Origin: Clostridiaceae bacterium
Lineage (GTDB): Bacteria > Bacillota > Clostridia > Saccharofermentanales > DTU023
Length of the DNA stretch: 7,421 nt
NCBI GenBank assembly: GCA_012798865.1
Contig: JAAZMK010000178.1
Span: 1 to 7,421, forward strand
Direction of reading: 5' to 3'
The translations under genes were made by a program, and so were the position numbers. Of this stretch, positions 1-7,064 are shown piece after piece (position 1 is the first letter of the stretch; every line of letters begins with the position of its first letter). The notes below the pieces were generated by a model that did not search any database, had not been told where the DNA came from, and was given only the letters and a program-made list of their open reading frames with translations.

Positions 1-346
1 ACTGGCTCTCGCCTGCTACTATGGCTTCTGCTGACTTCTCATCGTTCGTTGTTACTACTTCCTCGCCGATGAGACCTCCCGGGGTAAGACGCTTCATCTT
101 TCCTTCCATTTACCTGCCGCATTTACACTCTCGGTTCCGGGTAACTTTTGGGTTTAGCTTGTTAGGCAGCCTTGCCCAACCTCGATATGCCTGATGCGGT
201 TCGTATTCCTCAGGCCGGAATTGTGCCGCAGACTTCCTTCAGATTCCGCCTCGCGACGGACACCCTTGTCCTTGGCTTGCACTTGGTCGTTACCTACCCG
301 TGCAGGGGACTTGCACCCCCCATATGATGCGCCATGCCCGGCACAC
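1..346 (-). mobile_element. Group II intron, class C (IIC) type, 5' part (domains I to about III), truncated by window edge
   Basis: This is the 5' portion of a self-splicing, retromobile ribozyme. On the minus strand it begins with the group II consensus GTGTG (346-342) followed by CCGGGCATGG. Conserved blocks follow in the order I recall from the Oceanobacillus iheyensis IIC intron: GGTGCAAGTCCC, AAGGGTGTCCG, GGAATCTGAAGGAAG, CTGAGGAATACGAAC, TACCCCGGGAGGTCT and, near the window edge, GAAGTCAGCAGAAG. The segment is visibly more GC-rich than the operon beside it, which fits an acquired element. It sits 7 nt downstream of a terminator stem, the standard target of class C introns. Domains V and VI, the branch point, the 3' end and any reverse transcriptase/maturase gene lie outside the window. 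Group II identity is near certain; class C is inferred from motif resemblance and target site. Confidence 0.93.
141..149 (-). other. Candidate EBS1 (exon-binding site 1) loop of the group II intron
   Basis: On the minus strand this reads AAAAGTTAC, inside domain I. Its AAAGT is exactly complementary to ACTTT, the last five nucleotides of the 5' exon (351-347). That is what EBS1-IBS1 pairing requires, and class C introns use a short EBS1. The position, shortly before the GAGAGTGTAAATG segment, corresponds by eye to the equivalent loop of the O. iheyensis intron. The complementarity is seen directly; the role is inferred. Confidence 0.55.
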
Positions 347-379
347 AAAGTAAGAAGGAGGGCTTGTTAACCCTCCTCC
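347..379 (-). terminator. Rho-independent terminator of the transporter operon, 5' exon target of the intron
   Basis: On the minus strand a 9-bp stem, GGAGGAGGG (379-371) with CCCTCCTTC (362-354), contains one G-U pair and encloses the 8-nt loop TTAACAAG. A T-rich tail, TTACTTT (353-347), follows and is cut short by the intron's GTGTG. It lies about 90 nt after the stop codon of the substrate-binding protein gene, where the operon should end. The T-tract is imperfect, and part of it may have been displaced to the 3' exon by the insertion. Confidence 0.85.
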
Positions 380-471
380 CTTCGTTGAACCTAATTATTT
401 CTCGAACCAGAACACAGATGTATTACTGGTTGTATGAAAATTTCGAATTTGATAAAGAATTTCAATTGTTA

Positions 472-1623
472 TCAGTCAAGCACCGTCTTTCCATCTTTAA
501 CGCGAACAAGGAAGCTACTACGCACTGCTTGTCCTTTTTCATCAAATTTCAGATGACCAGTAATCCCGGCATATTCGACACCTTGCAGTGCTTTTTGCAG
601 ACTCTCACCGTTGATATCTCCGCTAATACCTTTCATCGCTTCTGCAAGCACACAAACCGCATCAAATCCTTTGGTTCCTTCAGGCATCTTGCGCCACAAG
701 AGATCTTTCTCTTGCCACTTATCTACGAAATACTTGTGTAATTCCTGTGATGCGGCAGCTTCCGGTATAGCAGGGTTAAAGAATGCAATGGACCTCAATC
801 CTTCAGCAATATCAGCCCCAACTAGTTCAATGATGCCATCCGTAAAATCCGAGCCACCCGAAGTAAGGACTGGCAAGTCCACGCCGAGATCTTTCATCTG
901 ACGCAAAATTAAAATAATAAGACTAGAATCCGCTGTGAGAATGATTGAGTCTGCACCTGAATTTTTGATTGTAGTAAGTTGAGAATAGAAATCAATTGCA
1001 TTGCCCTCGAAATACTCTGAGCAAACAATCTCTCCGCCCTGTCTTTCAACGACCTCTGTAAATTCCTCTTCAGCACCGCGCCCCCAATCGGTATTGACAC
1101 CTAATAATGCAACTTTGTTAAAACCGATTTCTGGCAATATCTCCTCAACTGCTTGGGCTTCCTGCCTTGTTGTTGCCGCAATTCTAAAAACAAAAGGATT
1201 GCCCGCTTCAGTAATTTTAGCGGCACTAGCAGTTTCGACTACAAGGGGAACTTTGTTAGACTCAACTGCAGGCATTACCGCTAATGTCGCAGAGCTACCG
1301 CAACAACCGACTATAGCCACAACTTCATCCTGTAACATTAGCTTGTTGGCAGCATTAAGAGACTCGGCCGGGTCATTTTTGCCGTCAGCGATGATTAACT
1401 CTATTTCTCTTCCGTTAATACCACCTTTTTCATTGATCATGTTGGCGGCAATTTCGGCACCTTTGGACACTGCCTGACCCGTTTCGGCAGACGCACCAGT
1501 CTGAGGGCCAATGACACCTATTTTTATCTTTCCTTTTGCCTTTGATGGAGCACATCCGATTAATGCAATAGCAATCAGTAGGATGAACAGCCACAGCATC
1601 CCTTTAATAACCTTTCTACTCAT
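472..1623 (-). CDS. Liv-type ABC transporter substrate-binding lipoprotein
   Basis: This is the extracytoplasmic receptor of the transporter encoded upstream, 383 aa. The start at 1623 is preferred because AAAGGAG lies 9 nt before it; an in-frame ATG at 1668 adds 15 charged residues with no good ribosome site. The N-terminus is a lipoprotein signal: basic MSRKVIKG, a hydrophobic run, then the lipobox LIGC with C24 as the lipidated cysteine. The mature part is a type I periplasmic-binding fold: KIGVIGPQTG (res 34-43), INEKGGINGREIEL (63-76), VGCCGSSATLAVMP (105-118), a hinge region with VVETASAAKIT and VFRIAATTRQ, then a second lobe starting near KVALLGVNTDWGRG. The length fits the LivK/LivJ/AmiC-like family. 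It is the last gene of the operon, 50 nt after livF, with a terminator behind it. The ligand cannot be read from sequence; the neighbouring amidohydrolase suggests a cyclic amide or ureide rather than leucine. Confidence 0.93.
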   Translation of the reverse strand: MSRKVIKGMLWLFILLIAIALIGCAPSKAKGKIKIGVIGPQTGASAETGQAVSKGAEIAANMINEKGGINGREIELIIADGKNDPAESLNAANKLMLQDEVVAIVGCCGSSATLAVMPAVESNKVPLVVETASAAKITEAGNPFVFRIAATTRQEAQAVEEILPEIGFNKVALLGVNTDWGRGAEEEFTEVVERQGGEIVCSEYFEGNAIDFYSQLTTIKNSGADSIILTADSSLIILILRQMKDLGVDLPVLTSGGSDFTDGIIELVGADIAEGLRSIAFFNPAIPEAAASQELHKYFVDKWQEKDLLWRKMPEGTKGFDAVCVLAEAMKGISGDINGESLQKALQGVEYAGITGHLKFDEKGQAVRSSFLVRVKDGKTVLD

Positions 1624-1632
1624 TTGTTGCTT

Positions 1633-1639
1633 CTCCTTT
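1633..1639 (-). promoter_or_regulatory. Ribosome binding site fixing the start of the substrate-binding protein
   Basis: AAAGGAG on the minus strand, 9 nt before the ATG at 1623. It supports that start, which places the signal peptide at the N-terminus, over the upstream in-frame ATG at 1668. Confidence 0.8.
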
Positions 1640-1673
1640 TCTAGCGATATCAAGTTCTCTATTCTCATAACAA

Positions 1674-2378
1674 CTAACCGCCAAGATATAATTCTTTAAT
1701 CCTGGGATTCGTTGCCAATTCCTCTGCCGATCCTGACAAAGAAACCTTTCCGTTTTCCAGACAATATGCTCTATCTGAAAGTTTTAATGCCAGTTTTGCA
1801 TTCTGCTCCACTAAAAGAATCGTCATCTTTTCTTTCTTAAGCTCGAGAATAATGCGAACAATGTCTTGGATAATAATTGGAGCCAAACCCAATGAAGGCT
1901 CATCCAACATCAGAAGTTGCGGTCTTGCCATCAATGCACGAGCAATCGCAAGCATTTGTTGCTCTCCACCGCTAAACGTGCCTGCAGCTTGCTTTTCACG
2001 TTTCTGCAGAATTGGAAACATAGCATAAACTCGTTCTAAGGACTGCTTGATAACTTGTTTGTTGTTTTCTGTAAAGGCTCCCATTAACAGGTTTTCATAG
2101 ACAGTTAACTGTGGAAACACATGTCTTCCTTCGGGACACATAACAATACCCTTTTTAACGATCTCATAGGCACGCAATCCATCAATGCGTTCTCCACGGA
2201 ATGTAATTAAACCCTTGGCAGGCGGGCGCAAACCGGATATCGTTCTCAGCGTTGTTGACTTGCCTGCACCGTTAGCACCTATCAGAGACACGAGCTCTCC
2301 CTCGTTTACATTGATCGATACTTCATGCAATGCCTGTACTGTGCCATAAAAAGTGTTGATATCTTCTACCCTTAGCAT
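1674..2378 (-). CDS. livF: Branched-chain amino acid-type ABC transporter ATP-binding protein LivF
   Basis: This is one of the two cytoplasmic ATPases that power the importer, 234 aa, the normal LivF length. Visible motifs in order are Walker A GANGAGKS (res 34-41), the LivF-type CPEGRHVFPQLTVYENL block (81-97), ABC signature FSGGEQ (135-140), Walker B LLMLDEP (155-161), and LLVEQNA (188-194), where Q192 replaces the usual switch histidine. That Glu-Gln-Asn form is a normal LivF subfamily trait, so I do not read it as damage. The C-terminus ends in YLGG, also typical. The start has GAGGG about 9 nt upstream, partly overlapping the livG stop, and the genes are 11 nt apart, so translation is probably coupled. 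It should pair with LivG as a heterodimer on LivH/LivM. Confidence 0.95.
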   Translation of the reverse strand: MLRVEDINTFYGTVQALHEVSINVNEGELVSLIGANGAGKSTTLRTISGLRPPAKGLITFRGERIDGLRAYEIVKKGIVMCPEGRHVFPQLTVYENLLMGAFTENNKQVIKQSLERVYAMFPILQKREKQAAGTFSGGEQQMLAIARALMARPQLLMLDEPSLGLAPIIIQDIVRIILELKKEKMTILLVEQNAKLALKLSDRAYCLENGKVSLSGSAEELATNPRIKELYLGG

Positions 2379-2389
2379 CTAAATATCCC

Positions 2390-3166
2390 TCATTCACTAA
2401 AATCCATGATATCGCCACCAAGATAGGCTTCAATGACGTCTGGATTTGTCTGTATTTCACTAGGCAGACCTTCAGCAATTTTAGTGCCATTTGCGAGCAC
2501 CAATATTCTGTCTGAGATGCTCATTACAAGATTCATATCGTGTTCTACAAGGAGAATTGTGATACCCTCATCACGCAATAGCGCTATTAACCCCATTAAC
2601 TCAATGGTCTCCGTCTCGTTTAGACCGGCAGCCGGCTCGTCCAGCAGGAGCATATCAGGCTTAGCTGCTAAGGCAATACCAATTTCAAGCAATCGTTGTT
2701 CTCCGTAAGGTAGGCTATCTGAAAGATGATTCGCCTTATTTTCTAGCTTGAGAAGAGCTAAAATCTCATAGGCTCTCTTCTCAGCAACTTGCTCCTCAGC
2801 TCGGACTGAGGGTGCATTGATCAGCACATTGAACAAATTGGACTCTAATGTCCGGTGTTGAGCTATCTTCAAGCTTTCCAAAACTGAGACGTTCGAGAAC
2901 AGACTAGTAATCTGAAAAGTGCGAACTAATCCTTGTTTCGCGATGGTAGCTGCAGGTAATCCAGCGATCTCTTTCCCTTTGAAAATAATACTTCCTTCGC
3001 TTGGCTTATATGTCCCGGCAATAACATTAAACAATGTTGTTTTGCCAGCCCCGTTAGGACCAATAATCGATACAATCTCATTTTGTCCAACGTTGAATCC
3101 AACGTTATTTACAGCAACCAAGCCGCCAAAACGTTGCACCACACCTTCAACCTTAAGAATACTCAT
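2390..3166 (-). CDS. livG: Branched-chain amino acid-type ABC transporter ATP-binding protein LivG
   Basis: This is the second cytoplasmic ATPase of the importer, 258 aa from the chosen ATG at 3166. That start has GAGAGGAG 6 nt upstream and gives the typical N-terminus MSILKVEGVVQRFGG. An in-frame ATG at 3214 would add 16 residues lying inside livM with no evident ribosome site. Motifs are Walker A GPNGAGKT (36-43), Q-loop VRTFQIT with Q85, signature-region LPYGEQ (152-157; the family usually has a similar LxYGxQ), Walker B LLLDEP (173-178), and switch histidine H209 in LLVEHDM. The insert between the Q-loop and signature, with SVLESLKIAQH and INAPSVRAEE, is typical of LivG. The gene overlaps the end of livM by 14 nt. 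Confidence 0.95.
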   Translation of the reverse strand: MSILKVEGVVQRFGGLVAVNNVGFNVGQNEIVSIIGPNGAGKTTLFNVIAGTYKPSEGSIIFKGKEIAGLPAATIAKQGLVRTFQITSLFSNVSVLESLKIAQHRTLESNLFNVLINAPSVRAEEQVAEKRAYEILALLKLENKANHLSDSLPYGEQRLLEIGIALAAKPDMLLLDEPAAGLNETETIELMGLIALLRDEGITILLVEHDMNLVMSISDRILVLANGTKIAEGLPSEIQTNPDVIEAYLGGDIMDFSE

Positions 3167-4115
3167 GCAAGGCTCCTCTCTTTTTCTTGATAATCCTTGC
3201 GAAGGACGGTACAATTCCTCTTTTCATAAACAAGATAGAGAACATCAGAATCAAGCCATATATCAGCATCCGATAGTTGTCGATTGCTCTTAGCCATTCG
3301 GGTAACAATGTAAAGATGATCGCCCCCACAATGGGACCGAGCACCGTACCTTTTCCACCTACGATTACCATTACAACTATGGTTACCGTGTTAGAGAGCA
3401 GGAATAAATCCGGACTAATGAACGTCACATAATGTGCATAGAAGGATCCTGCGATGCCGGCGATACAAGTACTGATCATGAAAGCTAAAACCAAAAACCG
3501 CTCACTATGTATTGCAACTGCATTAGCAAGCGGTTCGTTCTCGTTCATTGCAATAAAGGCTCTACCAAACCTTGAGTTTTTGATACGCCAAATGATATAC
3601 GACACCAACAAGACGAGTAACAGGATAAAGTAATAGTAGTGTTTGTAGGTAAAATTAACACCGAAAAGTTTCACAGGACTTATGCCTTGGAGACCAAGGG
3701 GACCGTTAGTTAAGCTCATCCAGTTGTTCGTCACCAACCTCATCACCTCGCCAAGCCCTAATGTAACGAGGACAAATGCCGATCCGCGAACACGAAATGT
3801 TAGCTTGCCAATCAGATACCCTAAGAACGTCGTTGCCAATCCCGCTGCTGGCATTCCTAGCCAAATAGGAATTCCCAACCTCACACTTAACAGGCCGGAA
3901 ATATATGCACCAATACCGTAGAAAGCAGCGTGTCCCATTGAAAGCTGGCCAACCAAACCGATCATAATGTTTAACGAGGAGGCAAGCAGTGTCCAAATCC
4001 CCGCCATGATAAGCACATTGAGAACGTAGTTATTGGTAACAACAACAGGAACTGCCAAGAGGATTAATACAGGAATCGTTTGCAGGAGTTTCGTCGTAGT
4101 TTTATTCATTTTCAT
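3153..4115 (-). CDS. livM: Branched-chain amino acid-type ABC transporter permease LivM
   Basis: This is a membrane permease subunit of the importer, 320 aa, the usual length for LivM without long extensions. The protein is dominated by hydrophobic segments (about res 14-27, 33-53, 86-104, 159-177, 206-226, 240-270, 285-299). Family motifs seen are LNIMIGLVGQLSMGHAAFYGIGAY (starting at res 48), FRVRGSAFVLVTLGLGEVMR, the cytoplasmic coupling loop around SRFGRAFIAMNENEPLANAVAI (181-202), and VGGKGTVLGPIVGA near the C-terminus. The start overlaps the livH stop by ATGA (4 nt), with GGGGG 7 nt upstream inside livH. The end overlaps livG by 14 nt. It forms the translocation pore with LivH. Confidence 0.94.
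   Translation of the reverse strand: MKMNKTTTKLLQTIPVLILLAVPVVVTNNYVLNVLIMAGIWTLLASSLNIMIGLVGQLSMGHAAFYGIGAYISGLLSVRLGIPIWLGMPAAGLATTFLGYLIGKLTFRVRGSAFVLVTLGLGEVMRLVTNNWMSLTNGPLGLQGISPVKLFGVNFTYKHYYYFILLLVLLVSYIIWRIKNSRFGRAFIAMNENEPLANAVAIHSERFLVLAFMISTCIAGIAGSFYAHYVTFISPDLFLLSNTVTIVVMVIVGGKGTVLGPIVGAIIFTLLPEWLRAIDNYRMLIYGLILMFSILFMKRGIVPSFARIIKKKRGALHEYS
3173..3180 (-). promoter_or_regulatory. Ribosome binding site fixing the livG start, inside the end of livM
   Basis: GAGAGGAG on the minus strand, 6 nt before the ATG at 3166. It lies within the last codons of livM, so livG translation is likely coupled to livM. It decides against the longer start at 3214. Confidence 0.75.
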
Positions 4116-4993
4116 GCATGAACCCCCTTCTTTCTTTTTCGAGACATCAATCCCTCGGGCTTAAAAAGAATGACGAGAATAATAATTAAATAGCCAAATG
4201 CATCCTTGTAACCTGAAGCAATGTATCCCGCCCCCAAACTCTCTACAACGCCTAAGAGTAATCCTCCGAGGATGGCACCACGAACATTTCCTAATCCGCC
4301 AGCAGTAACCACAGCAAATGCCTTGCTTGTCGCTAATGCACCCATCGTTGGCGATATTACAAAGAGCGGAGCTAAGAGAAACCCTCCGGCGGCTGCCAAA
4401 GCCGCGCCAAAACCGAACGTTATGGAGTACACTCTTTCAATATTTACACCAACAACTTCTGCTGCTTCCATATCTTGGAAAGTAGCACGCATAGAACGCC
4501 CGGTCTTTGTTCTTCCGATGAATAAGCTAGTAAAAATGATGATAGTTAGTGAGATTAAAAAAACCAAAATCCTATCGGTGCTGAAAACTACATCACCAAT
4601 TGAGAAAGTTTTCAAGTCAACTAGGGTTGGAACCGTTTGAGTTGCCCCGCCCCAAATGAGTAATGCAGCATTCTGCAAAACTATTAAAAACCCTATCGTC
4701 ATAAGCATTGAGCTGGTCGATGACTCTTTTCGAAGAGGGCGAAGAAACAACTGCTCAAAACCAATACCTAAAAAGAGAATTAGCACGAACGTAAAAAGCA
4801 TCGACAAAACTGGATTAAGTCCAAGTATTGCCCAGAGAGTGTAAAGAAAATAAGCACCTAGCATATAGAATTCGCCATGAGCAAAGTTAACAATTCGCAT
4901 GATGCCAAATATTAAGGTCATTCCCATGCCGATCAGAGAATAGGTACCTCCAATCACAATGCCATTAACCAAATACTGAAAGAAAACAGTCAT
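4112..4993 (-). CDS. livH: Branched-chain amino acid-type ABC transporter permease LivH
   Basis: This is the first permease subunit, 293 aa, a standard LivH length. It opens with the characteristic FFQYLVNGIVIGGTYSLIGMG, then LIFGIMRIVNFAHGEFYMLGAY (28-49). Later come the coupling loop TKTGRSMRATFQDMEAAEVVGVN (162-184), GLGNVRGAILGGLLLG (233-248) and the terminal FKPEGLMSRKRKKG. Multiple hydrophobic segments fill the intervals. The start at 4993 has GGAAGG 7 nt upstream and lies 24 nt after the amidohydrolase stop, so both belong to one transcript. The fold and partner assignment are firm; the transported substrate is not shown by this subunit, since LivH-like permeases also serve urea, amide and other transporters. 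Confidence 0.94.
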   Translation of the reverse strand: MTVFFQYLVNGIVIGGTYSLIGMGMTLIFGIMRIVNFAHGEFYMLGAYFLYTLWAILGLNPVLSMLFTFVLILFLGIGFEQLFLRPLRKESSTSSMLMTIGFLIVLQNAALLIWGGATQTVPTLVDLKTFSIGDVVFSTDRILVFLISLTIIIFTSLFIGRTKTGRSMRATFQDMEAAEVVGVNIERVYSITFGFGAALAAAGGFLLAPLFVISPTMGALATSKAFAVVTAGGLGNVRGAILGGLLLGVVESLGAGYIASGYKDAFGYLIIILVILFKPEGLMSRKRKKGVHA

Positions 4994-5017
4994 ATAGCTA
5001 CCTTCCTTCCTAATAGT

Positions 5018-6430
5018 TTATAAAGTTAAGGTACGATCTAATTGACGAATATTTTGTCTCCGAATAAACTTGCCATAACCAGCAGAGCCAATTAATTTTC
5101 CTCTGTCGTAAACTACTGTTCCACGCACAACCGTTTTCATGACCTTTCCCTTAAACTTCATCCCGTCAAACGGTGAATACTGCGCCATGCTGTGCATAGA
5201 CTTGCTATCGTATATCCACTCTGCATCACAGTCTATGATCGTAAAATCGGCATCGGCTCCTATGGCCATACTTCCCTTTTTGGGATACAAGCCGTAATGC
5301 TTTGCAGGATTTTCGCTTAGAACTTCCACCAAACGTTTTAAGCCGATCCTGCCCTTATTCAGACCTTCACTCACCATGATTGGCACAATTGTTTCGACAC
5401 CAGGAATTCCCGGAAAGCTATTCCAAATCGTCATGCCTTCCGCCGTTTTTTCTGATGCAATCTCATACGGAGCGTGATCAGTAGCAACAAAATCGACAGC
5501 ACCATTTCGAAGTTTTTCCCAAAGTATCTCGTTATCGTTAACCGTTCTGAGAGGGGGAGCAATTTTGGCAAAAGACCCCCACTTCCCCATAGATTCTTCA
5601 GCATTAAGAACGAGATAGTGCGGGCAAGTTTCTGCTGTTACATCTATACCGCGCATCTTACCGGCTTCTATCAGCTTGGCACCGACACCTGTACTCATAT
5701 GCACAACGTGCATCCTTGCCCCTGAATACTCAGCAAAACTAATGCACAATTCGATCGCAGATTTTTCCGCCAATTCCATCCTTGCTTCTGCCCAAGCAAC
5801 CGAATCCATCCTCCCTTCTTCACGTAACTTGTTTACAAAATAATCACAAATTGTGTAGTTCTCTGTGTGCACACCCAAAGGCAGCCCAGTCTCTGCAACA
5901 ACTTTAAAAATTTCCAAGAGTTCCGCATCATTGCTACGGGGATACGATGGTACCGATGGAGTCATATAAGCTTTAAAACCGACAACACCTTCATCTGCCT
6001 GTTTTTGAACATTATCGAGCTTCCCCTGGCGAACATCTTCCCCGGTAACTCCACCCCAGAGTGCATAATCCACCATGGCTTGCCCATCAATAGCTGCTAT
6101 TTTATTCATCATGCTATCAACATCACGCACTGAGGGAATACTACAGCAAGGCATGTCAATAACCGTAGTAACTCCGCCCGCTGCCGCAGCGCTTGTTCCC
6201 GATAGAAATGTTTCGCGGTGGCAAAACCCAGGATCCATAAAATGCACATGTGAATCAATACATCCAGGTAACGTTAAAAAGCCTTCCGCATCAATTTCGT
6301 TTCCTCGCTGAATACATCCACTATCCTCAATGAAACCAACAATCTTCTCATTGTTGACCAAAATATCGCACAAAATTGTCTCTTCCCCGAAAGGAATGCG
6401 CGCATTCTTCACTACCAAATCGACCTGCAT
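5018..6430 (-). CDS. Cyclic-amide amidohydrolase (allantoinase / hydantoinase / dihydroorotase superfamily)
   Basis: A 470-aa metal-dependent hydrolase expected to open a cyclic amide ring in the cytoplasm. All binuclear-metal ligands of the family are in place: H61 and H63 in DSHVH, K153 (carboxylated lysine) in GFKAYM, H188 in GVHTEN, H244 in HVVHMST, and D318 in VATDHAPY. The short N-terminal and C-terminal beta regions of the urease-like composite domain are recognisable; the C-terminal one holds GADADFTIID and a GYGKFIRR end. KIAPPLR and ENPAKHYGLYPKKGSMAIGADAD are most like allantoinase and dihydroorotase. Specificity motifs differ: HVHFMDPG lacks the Arg of dihydroorotase HxHxREPG and the Asn of allantoinase HxNEPG, and DMPCCSIPS replaces the usual MPNT/MPLNS stretch. 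Start: AGGAGG 7 nt upstream (6438-6443), 26 nt after the regulator stop. Superfamily is certain; substrate is open (allantoin, hydantoin, dihydropyrimidine or another ureide). Confidence 0.9.
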   Translation of the reverse strand: MQVDLVVKNARIPFGEETILCDILVNNEKIVGFIEDSGCIQRGNEIDAEGFLTLPGCIDSHVHFMDPGFCHRETFLSGTSAAAAGGVTTVIDMPCCSIPSVRDVDSMMNKIAAIDGQAMVDYALWGGVTGEDVRQGKLDNVQKQADEGVVGFKAYMTPSVPSYPRSNDAELLEIFKVVAETGLPLGVHTENYTICDYFVNKLREEGRMDSVAWAEARMELAEKSAIELCISFAEYSGARMHVVHMSTGVGAKLIEAGKMRGIDVTAETCPHYLVLNAEESMGKWGSFAKIAPPLRTVNDNEILWEKLRNGAVDFVATDHAPYEIASEKTAEGMTIWNSFPGIPGVETIVPIMVSEGLNKGRIGLKRLVEVLSENPAKHYGLYPKKGSMAIGADADFTIIDCDAEWIYDSKSMHSMAQYSPFDGMKFKGKVMKTVVRGTVVYDRGKLIGSAGYGKFIRRQNIRQLDRTLTL

Positions 6431-6456
6431 AATATTTCCTCCTAAAACTTATTTCT

Positions 6457-7002
6457 TTACGCGTAAATACCGGGATTCGTTGTAGAATTCATAATTAATT
6501 CACATCCATGTATGCTTATTATTTTGTGTGGGATTAGTGAAGGGTAAGCGAGAGAGTCAAAAACATCCAATTTGATTCTTCTCAATCTATTAAAATCTAC
6601 CTCAAGATCTCCCTTTAACAGATACAGAAATTCCTCACCCGGGTGAGAACTGTATTCTTGGGGACAGTATCCCGCAGGAACAGTCATTATATGAACGTTC
6701 GTGTTCACAAGATTTGGATCTGTAAGATACTCAAGTAAAACACCATCGCTTCTCAATATATGATCACGCCCCTCTTTTTTTACAGCTGAGATGTTCAATA
6801 TCCGTTCTTGAATGAAAAAGGCGTACAAAGGAACATTAAGCGCATTGCCAATGGCCTCAAGAACTCGCAAGTTCATATTGACACTATCGTTTTCAATCTG
6901 CGAAAGATATGAAACAGATATGTCTGCCTTCTCCGCCAGTTCCTTTAGGGTCATATTTTTATCTGTTCGAATGTTACGAATCATCTTTCCAACATTAAGC
7001 AT
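6457..7002 (-). CDS. XRE-family transcriptional regulator with C-terminal cupin domain
   Basis: A 181-aa DNA-binding regulator and first gene of the operon. Residues 6-61 form an XRE/Cro-type helix-turn-helix (IRNIRTDKNMTLKELAEKAD, ISVSYLSQIEND, VLEAIGNALNVPL). Residues about 104-172 form a small cupin barrel, seen in SSHPGEEFLYLLKGDLEV (H120, E124, G131) and in PSLIPHKI (H159), which may bind the effector. This is the PuuR-like architecture common among regulators of amine, amino acid and nucleobase catabolism. The ATG at 7002 has AAGG 10 nt upstream; the next ATG (codon 7) would have its only purine-rich stretch too close. A strong promoter and an inverted repeat lie directly upstream, so it probably controls its own operon. 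Whether it represses or activates, and the inducer, cannot be read from sequence; the substrate or product of the neighbouring amidohydrolase is the natural guess. Confidence 0.92.
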   Translation of the reverse strand: MLNVGKMIRNIRTDKNMTLKELAEKADISVSYLSQIENDSVNMNLRVLEAIGNALNVPLYAFFIQERILNISAVKKEGRDHILRSDGVLLEYLTDPNLVNTNVHIMTVPAGYCPQEYSSHPGEEFLYLLKGDLEVDFNRLRRIKLDVFDSLAYPSLIPHKIISIHGCELIMNSTTNPGIYA

Positions 7003-7032
7003 TCTTCAGTTACCTTGCGATTGATTTCGGTG

Positions 7033-7052
7033 ACATCAAACTTATTTGATGT
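7033..7052. promoter_or_regulatory. Inverted repeat, candidate operator of the XRE-cupin regulator
   Basis: ACATCAAA and TTTGATGT are perfect 8-bp arms around a 4-bp centre (CTTA on the plus strand). The element lies 12 nt downstream of the -10 box, about +6 to +25 of the expected transcript, where bound protein would block RNA polymerase. Size and symmetry suit an XRE dimer. In RNA it could also form a hairpin with a 4-nt loop, but no T-tract follows, so it is not a terminator. Confidence 0.55.
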
Positions 7053-7064
7053 TATCGTAACGAG

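Noticed and set aside
1..109. Open minus-strand frame starting at ATG 109 (MEGKMKRLTPGG...) and running off the left edge for 36 codons, possibly the start of the intron-encoded protein.
   Set aside because: The sequence coincides with conserved intron RNA blocks around domain III and shows no reverse-transcriptase motif or clear ribosome site. It cannot be called a gene without the sequence to the left.
154..348. 64-codon minus-strand frame across the intron 5' end.
   Set aside because: It starts with TTG at the exon-intron junction and lies wholly on structured ribozyme sequence, so it is a chance frame.
334..741. 135-codon plus-strand frame overlapping the terminator and the end of the substrate-binding protein gene.
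   Set aside because: It is antisense to a well-supported gene, has no recognisable domain and crosses the terminator and intron boundary.
1674..2378. Gln in place of the switch histidine in LivF, considered as a defect.
   Set aside because: The VEQN form is normal in the LivF subfamily, and the other ATPase motifs are intact.
6456..6467. 12-bp palindrome TTTACGCGTAAA overlapping the stop codon of the regulator gene.
   Set aside because: One or two such palindromes are expected by chance in a window this size, and no promoter accompanies it; the genes on either side look co-transcribed.
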